NCBI GenBank assembly: GCA_963774415.1
Contig: CAVZEU010000004.1
Location: forward strand, 372,001-436,000
DNA: 64,000 nt
Source: SZUA-36 sp963774415
GTDB taxonomy: Bacteria > Pseudomonadota > Gammaproteobacteria > Xanthomonadales > SZUA-36
Direction: 5' to 3'
Part shown: positions 1 to 8,079 of the stretch, piece by piece
How positions within the stretch are numbered: position 1 is the stretch's first letter
How the letters are laid out: each line of letters opens with the position of its first letter
The notes under the pieces: generated by a model
The model's database searches: none
Told to the model about the DNA's origin: nothing
Seen by the model: only the letters and a program-made list of their open reading frames with translations
Position numbers and translations under genes: made by a program

Positions 1-170
1 AACACGCAGTCTGAATATTGTTCATCGGAAAACCCGGCCGCCTTGCCGGCGCCCTTCTCGACGAGGACCCGGAGGCCTTTGCCCGCCAACTTGTTGGCAG
101 TGACCGGATCGAGCGCCACGCGGCGTTCTCCTGCGGCATGCTCCTTGAGCACCGCTACGGTTAATGACAT
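1..170 (-). CDS. pntA: NAD(P) transhydrogenase subunit alpha, N-terminal fragment
   Basis: Partial gene: only the first 56 or so residues lie in the window, and the rest is beyond base 1. Read from ATG at 168-170 the protein begins MSLTVAVLKEHAAGERRVAL and continues with a KGLRVLVEKGAG segment, the pattern of the NAD-binding domain of PntA. The family couples hydride transfer between NADH and NADP+ to proton movement across the inner membrane. A GGGAGA ribosome-binding site lies about 10 bases before the ATG. Alanine dehydrogenase shares this N-terminal fold and cannot be excluded from the fragment. It follows murU on the same strand after 164 bases, so it may have its own promoter. Confidence 0.75.
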   Translation of the reverse strand, partial: MSLTVAVLKEHAAGERRVALDPVTANKLAGKGLRVLVEKGAGKAAGFSDEQYSDCV

Positions 171-334
171 CAGTTATTCTCCCTGTTCCTAAGGCGCGGT
201 TACGCGACAAAAACCGGCCTTTTAACGCTCGAGACCGGCTTATCAAGTCTAAAGACCCGCTTTGAAAACCGTTTATTATCCCTTAAAAGCGTGCGCTATT
301 GTAGACCGATTGGACGGCGGCAAGATGATTTATG

Positions 335-1003
335 TCATGCATTGTCCATCAGGCGCCGGCGCAGTTGCTCGAGCCTCCGCGGTGTGCCGATGTCATGCCA
401 GTCGCCGCGGTACAGCTCCCCGGTCAGCTGGCGGGCGTCGGCCGCGGCACGCAGCAACGGCACGACCGAGAAGCTGCCCGCGGGGCTGCCGGCGAAGAAC
501 CCAGGGTGGTAGACGGCAATTCCGCTGAAGGTATGGAGCGGCTCCCCGCGGTTGGCCACGCGGCCGCCTGCGAGGGCGAAGTCACCCCCTGCCTTGTCGC
601 CGGGGTTCGGCACCAGCACCAGGTGCGCCTGCTCGCATTTGACCGCGCGCAGGCGGGACAGCGGATAGTCGCAGAAAATATCGCCGTTGATCACCGCGAA
701 TGGCACGGGACCCAGCAGGGGCAGCGCCTGGCGGATGCCGCCCCCGGTGTCCAGCGCCCCGGGCGGCTCCTCCGAGTAACGGATGTCAAGGCCCCATTTC
801 GCGCCGTCGCCCAGGGCCGCGCGAATCTGCGGGCCCAGGTGCGCCAGGTTGATGACGATTTGCCGAAAGCCCGCCAGCGCCAGGCGTTCCAGGTGGTATT
901 CGATCAGCGGCTTGCCGCCGGCCTCCAACAGCGGCTTGGGCGTGCTGTCGGTCAGCGGCCGCAAACGTTCGCCGCGGCCGGCGGCGAGGATCATGGCGCG
1001 CAT
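335..1003 (-). CDS. murU: N-acetylmuramate alpha-1-phosphate uridylyltransferase (MurU type)
   Basis: The 222-aa protein opens with the nucleotidyltransferase signature LAAGRGERLRPLTDSTPKPL (residues 6-25), followed by KPLIEYHLERL, and has an INGDIFCD metal-binding segment near residue 108. This is the small single-domain form typical of MurU, which converts MurNAc-1-phosphate and UTP to UDP-MurNAc in the cell-wall recycling shunt. The start overlaps the end of amgK by 13 bases, and the AmgK-MurU pairing is the main reason for choosing MurU over a generic sugar-1-phosphate nucleotidyltransferase. The two steps feed recycled MurNAc back into peptidoglycan precursor synthesis in the cytoplasm. 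Confidence 0.85.
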   Translation of the reverse strand: MRAMILAAGRGERLRPLTDSTPKPLLEAGGKPLIEYHLERLALAGFRQIVINLAHLGPQIRAALGDGAKWGLDIRYSEEPPGALDTGGGIRQALPLLGPVPFAVINGDIFCDYPLSRLRAVKCEQAHLVLVPNPGDKAGGDFALAGGRVANRGEPLHTFSGIAVYHPGFFAGSPAGSFSVVPLLRAAADARQLTGELYRGDWHDIGTPRRLEQLRRRLMDNA

Positions 1004-1980
1004 GTTTCTTGCTCCAGCAGGCCACGGAATGCGTCGAACTCGGGATAGTACTGCAACGTATCGAGCAGGTACTGGTAGAAACGCGGGATCATTTCGAGGT
1101 AGCCGCGCTTGCCGTCCCGGTAGTGCAGCCGGGCGAAGATCCCGACGACTTTCAGGTTGCGCTGCAAACCCATCAGGTCGCAGCTGCGCAGCCAGTCCGC
1201 GGCCGGTACCTCCAGCTCAAGCAGCGCCGCGAACTGGTGGATCCATTGCTCGAGGCGTTGCCGCGGCCAACGGATATACCGGTCCCAGAGCAGCGACACC
1301 AGGTCATAACTCACGGGCCCCGTAACGGCATCCTGGAAATCGATAATGCCGATCTCGCCCTGCGGCGTCAGCAGCAGGTTACAGGAATGAAAATCGCGGT
1401 GCACGAAGCACTGCCGCTGTTTCGTCGCGGATTCGATCAGCGCTTCGCACAGCGGATTCCAGGCCGCCTCGAAACGCTCGCGTGATATTCCGGGGCGGTG
1501 GCGCGCGAGGTACCAGTCCGGAAACAGGTCCAGTTCCATCTGCAACAGGCCGCGGTCGTAGGCGGGCAGGCCGCGATGATCGACCTTCAATGCCATCTCC
1601 CGCAGCACGCCGAAAAGCGCCTTGAAATGCAAATCGGCCGAGCGTTTATCGATCAGGCTCCGCAACTGCGTGTCACCGAGGTCTTCCAGCAGCAGGAAGC
1701 CGAGTTCGTGATCCGCGTGCAGAATTTCCGGGGCCTTGAGGCCGGCTGCGAGCAAGCGGGCGTTGATGCCACAAAACGGGCGCACGTCCTCGTTGGGCGG
1801 TGGCGCGTCCATCAGCACGCAGCCGCGGCCGTCGGCCGTGAGCCGGAAGTAGCGGCGGAAACTGGCGTCGCTCTCGATCGGCTGGAAGTCGGAGGCCCGC
1901 CCGATTCCGGCCGCCTGCAGCCAGCGCCGCGCGACCTCGAGACGCGGGTCATTTGCCGTTGTGGCTGCGGGCCTGCTCAT
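991..1980 (-). CDS. amgK: N-acetylmuramate/N-acetylglucosamine anomeric kinase (AmgK)
   Basis: Aminoglycoside-phosphotransferase-fold kinase of about 329 aa. The catalytic loop HRDFHSCNLLL and the metal-binding IDFQDA motif are both present (about residues 200-225), and an LLLEDLGD segment lies in the N-terminal half. AmgK phosphorylates the anomeric hydroxyl of MurNAc or GlcNAc, supplying the substrate of MurU, whose gene overlaps its 3' end. The start used is ATG at 1978-1980 (MSRPAATTAND); an in-frame GTG at 2004 would add eight residues. Together with murU it forms the racemase-independent, fosfomycin-bypassing MurNAc recycling route known from Pseudomonas and relatives. Confidence 0.85.
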   Translation of the reverse strand: MSRPAATTANDPRLEVARRWLQAAGIGRASDFQPIESDASFRRYFRLTADGRGCVLMDAPPPNEDVRPFCGINARLLAAGLKAPEILHADHELGFLLLEDLGDTQLRSLIDKRSADLHFKALFGVLREMALKVDHRGLPAYDRGLLQMELDLFPDWYLARHRPGISRERFEAAWNPLCEALIESATKQRQCFVHRDFHSCNLLLTPQGEIGIIDFQDAVTGPVSYDLVSLLWDRYIRWPRQRLEQWIHQFAALLELEVPAADWLRSCDLMGLQRNLKVVGIFARLHYRDGKRGYLEMIPRFYQYLLDTLQYYPEFDAFRGLLEQETCAP

Positions 1981-2056
1981 GTCGTGAATTCTGCCGTAAT
2001 TCACCCGGCAATGAAATGACCGCCGCTTCCCGCCTTTTTTGTCGCGGGGGCTTTAA

Positions 2057-2076
2057 ATGGTACTAATATGGTACTA
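2057..2076 (+). promoter_or_regulatory. Tandem ATGGTACTA repeat upstream of the SUF regulator
   Basis: The nine-base word ATGGTACTA occurs at 2057-2065 and again at 2068-2076, an 11-bp period that puts both copies on the same helix face. It lies about 50 bases before the regulator start in an AT-rich stretch of a GC-rich sequence. The position is that expected for an autoregulatory operator of an IscR/Rrf2-type repressor, or for overlapping -10 elements. Binding by the adjacent regulator is inference. Confidence 0.5.
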
Positions 2077-2123
2077 TATATGGATGACGACGATGAAAAA
2101 TACCCGTTGACCGTACCAAAGCG

Positions 2124-2570
2124 ATGTTGCGCATCAGCAAAATGACCGATTACGCCATCATGGTGATGGTGCAGCTGAACGCGTCGAAGGGCGAGGTCCT
2201 GAGCGCGCAGGCATTGGCGGAACGGTCCAGGCTGGAACTGCCGACGGTCAGCAAGGTGCTGAAATTACTGGTGAAAGATGGACTGGTCGAATCGTACCGC
2301 GGTCCCAGCGGCGGTTACAGCATGAAGCAGGATGCGCGCGACATCAGCGTGGCCAAAATCATCGCGGCTATCGAGGGGCCGATCGCGATGACCGAGTGCA
2401 GCGTCGAGGAAGGCCTGTGTGCGCAGGAAGCGATGTGCAGCCTGCGCGGCAACTGGCAGCGGATCAGCATGGCCGTGGCCGAGGCGATGGAAGGCGTTTC
2501 GCTGGCCGAAATGGCGCAGCCGCCGAGAGCGGCGCAAAAACCGCTGCAAATAACGACCCTGAACGCATGA
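2124..2570 (+). CDS. Rrf2/IscR-family regulator of the SUF system
   Basis: The 148-aa protein begins MLRISKMTDYAIMVMVQL, the standard start of Rrf2 winged-helix regulators, and has the recognition-helix region LPTVSKVLKLLVKDGLV followed by the RGPSGGY wing. Three cysteines in the C-terminal part (C-x6-C-x5-C around residues 92-105) are placed to bind an Fe-S cluster, as in IscR. It lies 33 bases before sufB and is probably co-transcribed with it, so it is expected to sense Fe-S status and repress sufBCDS. It matches the SUF-associated regulator subfamily rather than IscR itself. No convincing ribosome-binding site precedes the ATG. Confidence 0.85.
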   Translation: MLRISKMTDYAIMVMVQLNASKGEVLSAQALAERSRLELPTVSKVLKLLVKDGLVESYRGPSGGYSMKQDARDISVAKIIAAIEGPIAMTECSVEEGLCAQEAMCSLRGNWQRISMAVAEAMEGVSLAEMAQPPRAAQKPLQITTLNA

Positions 2571-2603
2571 ACCCATACCGCAAGAAGGTAACCGGACAGA
2601 CAG

Positions 2604-4052
2604 ATGAGCACTGAAACCCAAACAATCGACAGCTTGGTCGGAAAGAAATACCGGCATGGCTTTGTCACCGACATCGACTCGGATACGCTGCCGGCCGGTT
2701 TGTCCGAGGACGTCATTCGCGCCATTTCGGCGCGTAAGAGCGAGCCGGAGTGGCTGCTGGAATGGCGGCTGGCCGCGTACCGGCACTGGCTCGAGATGCC
2801 GCAGCCGCACTGGGCGCACCTCGACATCGAACCGATCGACTTCCAGGCAATCTCCTACTTTTCGCAGCCGCGTTCGGACAAGGACCGGCCCAAGAGCCTC
2901 GACGAGGTCGATCCGAAACTGCTGGAAACCTACGACAAGCTGGGTGTGCCGCTGCACGAACGCGCGCGCCTGGCCGGCGTGGCGGTGGACGCGGTCTTCG
3001 ACTCGGTCTCCGTCGGCACGACGTTCAAAAAAGAACTCAGGGAGGCCGGGGTCATATTCTGTTCGTTTTCCGAGGCGGTGCAGGAGCATCCCGAACTGGT
3101 GCGCCAGTATCTCGGCAGCGTGGTGCCGACCCGCGACAACTTTTTCGCCGCCCTGAACTCGGCGGTGTTCAGCGACGGCAGCTTCGTTTTCGTCCCCAAG
3201 GGCGTGCGCTGCCCGATGGAGTTGTCAACGTATTTCCGTATCAACGCCGCGGAAACCGGGCAGTTCGAACGTACCCTGATCGTCGCCGAGGAAGGCAGCT
3301 ACGTCAGCTACCTGGAAGGCTGCACGGCGCCGATGCGCGACGAAAACCAGTTGCACGCGGCGGTGGTTGAACTGGTAGCACTCGATGACGCGAACATCAA
3401 GTATTCAACGGTCCAGAACTGGTACCCGGGTGACGAGGAAGGCAGGGGCGGCATTTACAACTTCGTCACCAAGCGCGGCGACTGCCGCGGCGACCGCTCG
3501 CGCATATCGTGGACCCAGGTCGAAACGGGTTCGGCGATTACCTGGAAATACCCCAGTTGTATCCTGCGCGGCGACGATACGGTGGGCGAGTTTTACTCGG
3601 TCGCCCTGACCAACAACCACCAGCAGGCGGACACCGGCACGAAGATGATCCACATCGGCCGCAACAGCCGCAGCAAGATCGTGTCCAAGGGCATTTCCGC
3701 CGGCCAGGGGCAGAATGCCTACCGGGGCCTGGTCAGGATCACACCGCGTGCGCAAAATGCGCGCAACTACACGCAGTGCGACTCGATGCTGATCGGCAAG
3801 CGTTGCGGTGCGCATACCTTCCCCTACATCGAGGTGCGCAATCCCAGCGCCCGGGTCGAGCACGAGGCCACCACCTCGCGGATCGGTGAAGACCAGTTGT
3901 TCTACTGCCTGCAGCGCGGCATTGCCGAAGAGGATGCCGTCTCGATGATCGTCGACGGCTTCTGCAAGCAGGTATTCAAGGAGTTGCCGATGGAGTTCGC
4001 CGTCGAAGCCAAGGCCTTGCTGGAAGTCAGCCTGGAAGGGGCGGTCGGTTGA
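2604..4052 (+). CDS. sufB: Fe-S cluster assembly scaffold SufB
   Basis: Full-length SufB of 482 aa. It contains the family core with YLEGCTAPMRDENQLHAAVV, the SKIVSKGISAGQGQNAYRGL beta-helix region and the C-terminal DSMLIGKRCGAHTFPYIEV and EHEATTSRIGEDQLFY motifs. These carry the conserved Cys and His used for cluster assembly on the SufBC2D complex in the cytoplasm. First structural gene of the operon after its regulator. Length and motifs are normal. Confidence 0.97.
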   Translation: MSTETQTIDSLVGKKYRHGFVTDIDSDTLPAGLSEDVIRAISARKSEPEWLLEWRLAAYRHWLEMPQPHWAHLDIEPIDFQAISYFSQPRSDKDRPKSLDEVDPKLLETYDKLGVPLHERARLAGVAVDAVFDSVSVGTTFKKELREAGVIFCSFSEAVQEHPELVRQYLGSVVPTRDNFFAALNSAVFSDGSFVFVPKGVRCPMELSTYFRINAAETGQFERTLIVAEEGSYVSYLEGCTAPMRDENQLHAAVVELVALDDANIKYSTVQNWYPGDEEGRGGIYNFVTKRGDCRGDRSRISWTQVETGSAITWKYPSCILRGDDTVGEFYSVALTNNHQQADTGTKMIHIGRNSRSKIVSKGISAGQGQNAYRGLVRITPRAQNARNYTQCDSMLIGKRCGAHTFPYIEVRNPSARVEHEATTSRIGEDQLFYCLQRGIAEEDAVSMIVDGFCKQVFKELPMEFAVEAKALLEVSLEGAVG

Positions 4053-4119
4053 GTCCCGGCGGGCGCAACCGGACCTTCGGGAGCTTCAATTCATTAGACA
4101 TTCAATTTATTCAAAGAGT

Positions 4120-4917
4120 ATGACAAGCATGTTGAAAATCAAGAATCTGCACGCCAGTGTGGATGGCAAGGAAATCCTCAAGGGGCTCGATCTCGAGATC
4201 AACGGCGGCGAGGTGCACGCCATCATGGGTCCGAACGGCTCCGGCAAAAGCACCCTCGGCAACGTCCTGGCCGGCCGTGCCGGCTACGAGGTGACCGCGG
4301 GCGAGGTGCTCTACAATGGCCGCAACCTGCTCGAAATGGAACCCGAGGAGCGCGCCTGCGAAGGTGTGTTCATGGCCTTCCAGTACCCGGTGGAAATTCC
4401 CGGGGTGAACAATACCTATTTTCTGCGCGCGGCCCTTAACGCGCAACGCAAATACCGCGGTGAAGACGAACTGGACTCGGCCGGCTTTTTGCGGTTGGTG
4501 CGGGACAAACTGAAAATCCTGCACATCGGTGACGAATTGCTGCGCCGCGCCGTCAACGAAGGTTTTTCCGGCGGCGAAAAGAAACGCAACGAGATTTTCC
4601 AGATGGCCGTCCTCGAACCGCGGTTGGCGATCCTGGACGAGACCGATTCGGGTCTGGACATCGATGCGCTGAAAACGGTCGCCGACGGCGTCAACAGCCT
4701 GCGCAGCCCGGAACGCGCGATGATCGTCGTTACGCATTACCAGCGCTTGCTGGATTACATCGTGCCGGACCGGGTGCACGTACTGGCCAACGGCCGCTTC
4801 GTTGCCACCGGCGGTGCCGACCTGGCCCTGAAACTGGAAGATCAGGGTTATGCCTGGCTGGAGGAGGGCGGCATCGCCCCGGTCGGGGCGGACCAGCAGC
4901 AGGCCGCAAGCCCATGA
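4120..4917 (+). CDS. sufC: Fe-S cluster assembly ATPase SufC
   Basis: ABC-type ATPase of 265 aa with Walker A GPNGSGKST (near residue 39), an FSGGEKKRNE signature (near residue 152) and Walker B LAILDETDSG. The aspartate-rich DETDSG form is characteristic of SufC. It drives conformational change in the SufBC2D scaffold during cluster assembly. The first ATG (4120) follows AAAGAG; a second ATG at 4129 (MLKIKNLHA) matches the usual N-terminus and is an alternative start. The stop overlaps the sufD start by four bases (ATGA), indicating translational coupling. Confidence 0.97.
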   Translation: MTSMLKIKNLHASVDGKEILKGLDLEINGGEVHAIMGPNGSGKSTLGNVLAGRAGYEVTAGEVLYNGRNLLEMEPEERACEGVFMAFQYPVEIPGVNNTYFLRAALNAQRKYRGEDELDSAGFLRLVRDKLKILHIGDELLRRAVNEGFSGGEKKRNEIFQMAVLEPRLAILDETDSGLDIDALKTVADGVNSLRSPERAMIVVTHYQRLLDYIVPDRVHVLANGRFVATGGADLALKLEDQGYAWLEEGGIAPVGADQQQAASP

Positions 4918-6191
4918 ATAACCTGTCGATACAGCTCCCGCCCGGCGACAGCGCAGGCCCGCTGCCGGATTGGCTCAAAACGCTGAGGCACGATGGCGCG
5001 GAAAAGTTTCGCAGCCATGGTCTGCCGACGCGCAAGGACGAGGCCTGGAAATACACGCCATTGAGCGCGCTGGGGCGGGATGAAATCTCCGTTGGGGCGC
5101 CACCGGCGACCGCCGCGATGCCCACTCCGGCAGAGCCGCTGACACCGGTCCCATTGCAGGTCCAATTGCTGGCCGGACGGGTAGCGGACATGACCGGCGC
5201 CATACCCGCCGGCGTCAGCGTGGCGGCGCTGGGCGAAGCCCTGGCGGCGGCGGACGAAGATTTGCGCTTCATGCTCGAATCCCTGCCTGCAGAGGGTTCC
5301 GCGCAGGCATTTACGGCGCTCAACACGGCGCTGCTGGAACACGGGCTGGTCATCCGGGTCGAGGCGGGCAGGGATGCGGGGCGGGTCCTGCTGAACTATT
5401 CGAGCGCCGGGGCCGCCGCGCGGCACCTTTTCAATACGCGCGTGTGCGTGCTGCTGGAAGCCGGCGCCCGGCTCGAGTTGATCGAGCAGTTCGAATCGGC
5501 AGCGGACAGCGCCAACGCCGGCAACGTCGTGCTGCAGGCGAAACTGGACAAAGGCGCCAGCCTGGCGCACCTGCGAGTGCAGCAGGAGCCGGACACGGCG
5601 AGCCTGATTACGCGCACGGAGTTGAGCCAGGCCGCCGACAGCGATTATGCCTATTACGGCTTTGACCTGGGCGGCGGGTTCGTGCGCCACGACCTGCACA
5701 GCACGCTGAGCGGTGAAGGCGCCGCGGCACGTATCAGCGGCGCTTACCTGGTGGACGATAAGCGTCTCGTCGACAACCACGTCAGGGTCGATCACGTGGC
5801 CCCCGGTTGTATCAGCGATCAGTATTTCCGCGGTGTCGCCGGCGGCAGCGGCAAGGCGGTATTCAACACCGCGGTGCGGGTGCACGAAGGTGCTGACGGC
5901 ACCGAGGCCCGGCAGTCCAATGCGAATATCCTGTTGTCGGCGCGCGCGGAAGTGGACACCAAACCCGAATTCGAGATTTACGCCGACGACGTCATCGCCT
6001 CGCACGGCGCCACGGTCGGGCAACTCGATGAACAGGCGGTCTTTTACCTGCGCAGCCGCGGTCTCAGTGAAGACGAGGCCAGGCAGTTGCTGATCGCGGC
6101 GTTCTGCCGCTCGGTTTGCGACCGGCTGGCGGACCGTGAGCTTGCGGAGGTCATCGCCGAGCGTTTGCTCGAGGCGCAGCCGAAGCAATGA
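4914..6191 (+). CDS. sufD: Fe-S cluster assembly protein SufD
   Basis: The 425-aa protein has the SufD N-terminus (LPTRKDEAWKYTPLSAL) and the C-terminal SufB/SufD beta-helix with AYLVDDKRLVDNHVRVDH, a KPEFEIYADDV segment, a SHGATVGQLDEQAVFYLRSR segment and an RGLSEDEARQLL tail. It pairs with SufB in the SufBC2D scaffold. The gene overlaps sufC by four bases at its start and sufS by four at its end, so the whole operon is tightly coupled. Confidence 0.95.
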   Translation: MNNLSIQLPPGDSAGPLPDWLKTLRHDGAEKFRSHGLPTRKDEAWKYTPLSALGRDEISVGAPPATAAMPTPAEPLTPVPLQVQLLAGRVADMTGAIPAGVSVAALGEALAAADEDLRFMLESLPAEGSAQAFTALNTALLEHGLVIRVEAGRDAGRVLLNYSSAGAAARHLFNTRVCVLLEAGARLELIEQFESAADSANAGNVVLQAKLDKGASLAHLRVQQEPDTASLITRTELSQAADSDYAYYGFDLGGGFVRHDLHSTLSGEGAAARISGAYLVDDKRLVDNHVRVDHVAPGCISDQYFRGVAGGSGKAVFNTAVRVHEGADGTEARQSNANILLSARAEVDTKPEFEIYADDVIASHGATVGQLDEQAVFYLRSRGLSEDEARQLLIAAFCRSVCDRLADRELAEVIAERLLEAQPKQ

Positions 6192-7447
6192 ACGGGTCAT
6201 CTGTCGAAACATTGACCGGCGCGAACAGGGCGGGCTTCGACGTCGCCAAGGTGCGGGCTGACTTCCCGATCCTGCAGCGCAGCGTACACGGCAAGCCGCT
6301 GGTGTACTTCGACTCCGCGGCCTCGGCGCAAAGGCCGCTGCAGGTCGTCAACGCCGTGCAGGATTTTTATCTCAACCACAACGCCAATATCCACCGCGGC
6401 GTGCACCTGCTGAGCCAGGAAGCCACCGAGGCCTACGAGCGGGCGCGCGAGCGCGTGGCCGCCTTCATCAACGCGCCGGTGGCGGCGGAGGTCGTCTTTA
6501 CCCGCGGCACCACCGAGTCGATCAACCTGGTGGCGCACAGTTTCGTCCGGCCGCGGGTGCAGCCCGGTGACGAAATCCTGATCACCTGGATGGAGCACCA
6601 CTCCAATATCGTGCCGTGGCAATTGCTGTGCGAGGAAACCGGCGCGGTGCTGAAGGTGGTGCCGATCGACGAGCGCGGAGAACTCCAAATGGACGCGCTC
6701 GATGCGATGCTGACGGAGCGGGTCAAACTGTTGGGGCTCGTGCACGTCTCGAACGCGCTGGGCACGGTCAATCCGGTCAGGGAAATCTGCGCGCTGGCCC
6801 GCAAGCGCGGCGTACCCGTTCTGGTCGACGGCGCCCAGGCCGTACCGCACCAGGCGGTCGACGTGCAGGCCATCGGCTGCGATTTCTACTGCTTTTCCGG
6901 TCACAAGATGTACGGTCCCACCGGCATCGGCGCGCTGTGGGCGCGGATGCAGCACCTGGAAAGCATGCCGCCCTACCAGGGCGGCGGCGAGATGATCAGC
7001 CGTGTGACCTTCGAAAAATCGGAATTCAGCGCCCCGCCCGGCAAGTTCGAGGCCGGCACCCCCAATATCGCCGGCGCGGTCGGCCTCGGCGCCGCGGTCG
7101 ACTACCTCGAGTCGCTGGGGATGCACAACATCGCCGCGCGCGAGGCCGAACTGTTGGCCTATGGCAGCGAGCGTCTGGCCCAGGTGGAAGGCTTCAGGAT
7201 GATCGGCACGGCGGCGCACAAGGCCGGGGTGATGTCTTTCGTGCTCGGCGAGATCCACGCCAACGACGTCGGCACCATCGTCGATCTGCATGGCGTGGCG
7301 ATCCGCACCGGCCACCACTGCGCAATGCCGGTGGTGCAGTACTTTGGCCTGCCGGCCACCGCGCGCGCGTCACTTGGGATCTACAACACGCGTGCCGAAA
7401 TCGATGTGCTTGCCGACGCACTCGAGAAAACACTGGACATGTTCTAG
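6188..7447 (+). CDS. sufS: Cysteine desulfurase SufS
   Basis: PLP-dependent class V aminotransferase-fold protein of 419 aa that takes sulfur from L-cysteine for the SUF scaffold. Visible landmarks are RGVHLLSQEATEAYE, the cofactor lysine in FSGHKMYGPTG (near residue 240) and the persulfide cysteine in IRTGHHCAMPV (near residue 377). The stop codon TAG at 7445-7447 is built from the first three bases of an inserted MITE-like repeat, and the protein ends LEKTLDMF directly at that junction. The C-terminus is therefore set by the insertion, although the catalytic part is intact. No sufE or sufU is seen in the window. Confidence 0.95.
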   Translation: MNGSSVETLTGANRAGFDVAKVRADFPILQRSVHGKPLVYFDSAASAQRPLQVVNAVQDFYLNHNANIHRGVHLLSQEATEAYERARERVAAFINAPVAAEVVFTRGTTESINLVAHSFVRPRVQPGDEILITWMEHHSNIVPWQLLCEETGAVLKVVPIDERGELQMDALDAMLTERVKLLGLVHVSNALGTVNPVREICALARKRGVPVLVDGAQAVPHQAVDVQAIGCDFYCFSGHKMYGPTGIGALWARMQHLESMPPYQGGGEMISRVTFEKSEFSAPPGKFEAGTPNIAGAVGLGAAVDYLESLGMHNIAAREAELLAYGSERLAQVEGFRMIGTAAHKAGVMSFVLGEIHANDVGTIVDLHGVAIRTGHHCAMPVVQYFGLPATARASLGIYNTRAEIDVLADALEKTLDMF

Positions 7448-7695
7448 CCGGGATATTGCACCAGCCGGCCTCTGGCCTCACCATAAACTGATGAATTTAC
7501 AAAGTAAAATGACGATTTATCAAATTTATTCCAGGGTACACTTTGTAACCGGCCAGCGATCTATCCCGGCCCTGCCTTGTCCAGGCACACCTGGGCTTGG
7601 GCTTCCCTCCAGCCCTATGGCTCTCAGTCCAGCCCGGCGCCCAGCCGCACCTGTTCTGCAGCAGCATCCGGGATGCTGGTGCAATATCCGGGCTG
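7445..7695 (+). mobile_element. MITE-like element, copy A (TA-flanked, terminal inverted repeats)
   Basis: About 250 bp bounded by TAGCCGGGATATTGCACCAG on the left and its near-perfect inverse GCTGGTGCAATATCCGGGCT on the right. The same element, about 94% identical by eye, is found inverted at 55100-55360, and a decayed relative lies at 41191-41421. Copy A lacks about 10 bp of an internal hairpin (ATAGCTTTGGCTAT) that is present in the 55-kb copy. No transposase is encoded, so it fits a non-autonomous miniature element. Its left end forms the sufS stop codon. The right-hand TA has decayed to TG. Confidence 0.75.
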
Positions 7696-7740
7696 TGAAT
7701 TCCAGCAACGTTGTATACAGCTGGCACCTGACGGGTTGCC

Positions 7741-7850
7741 GGCCGGGACAGGTACAAGCGCCCCGGGACACGTCGTGAACCCATCCATGGGGACTCGGGC
7801 GCAACGTCCCTGTTGCGCACGGTCCCGGGGTGGTAGCACCTGTCCCGGCC
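7741..7850 (+). repeat. Cloverleaf-like palindromic repeat, copy 1
   Basis: Outer arms of 29 nt (7741-7769 and 7822-7850, GGCCGGGACAGGT against ACCTGTCCCGGCC) enclose two inner hairpins, CCCATCCATGGG and GCGCAACGTCCCTGTTGCGC. The core words GGGACACG and ACGGTCCCG recur in inverted orientation in copy 2 at 7947-8039, which identifies a dispersed repeat family rather than a chance palindrome. It has no coding potential. It may be an extragenic palindromic element or act as a transcription block after sufS. Confidence 0.6.
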
Positions 7851-7946
7851 ACGTGACGCTTTGGGATAGCCCAGGCCGGCATATTGGTCGGTACTTGGCG
7901 CAAAAAGCGAGAACGCCCAAGTCTGCCGTGCACTTGACGGAGGGTG

Positions 7947-8039
7947 GTGGCCGACTGTGGCGCGGGACCGTGCATCCGTCGGGAACGGATGCCGAGCGCG
8001 CAGGGACGCCTCGAGCGTGTCCCGCGGGCAGTCGGCCAC
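7947..8039 (-). repeat. Cloverleaf-like palindromic repeat, copy 2 (inverted)
   Basis: Arms GTGGCCGACTG...GCGGGAC at 7947-7968 and GTCCCGCGGGCAGTCGGCC at 8019-8039 enclose a perfect 7-bp hairpin, GCATCCG/CGGATGC. Read on the minus strand it aligns with copy 1: GGGACACG, hairpin, hairpin, ACGGTCCCG. The two units stand head to head between sufS and the HAD gene. The rest of the 7448-8079 gap (7851-7946 and 8040-8079) shows no gene. Confidence 0.6.
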
Positions 8040-8079
8040 GGGCCATTACGCGGCATGCGACGTTCGCGGAAAGCGATGC

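Noticed and set aside
2093..2110. Five-codon leader frame (MKNTR) before the SUF regulator
   Set aside because: No ribosome-binding site and no attenuator-like codon bias or hairpin pair.
7741..8039. Cloverleaf-like folds that could be tRNA genes
   Set aside because: No tRNA consensus words (such as GGTTCGAATCC) or acceptor-stem layout; they are palindromic repeats.
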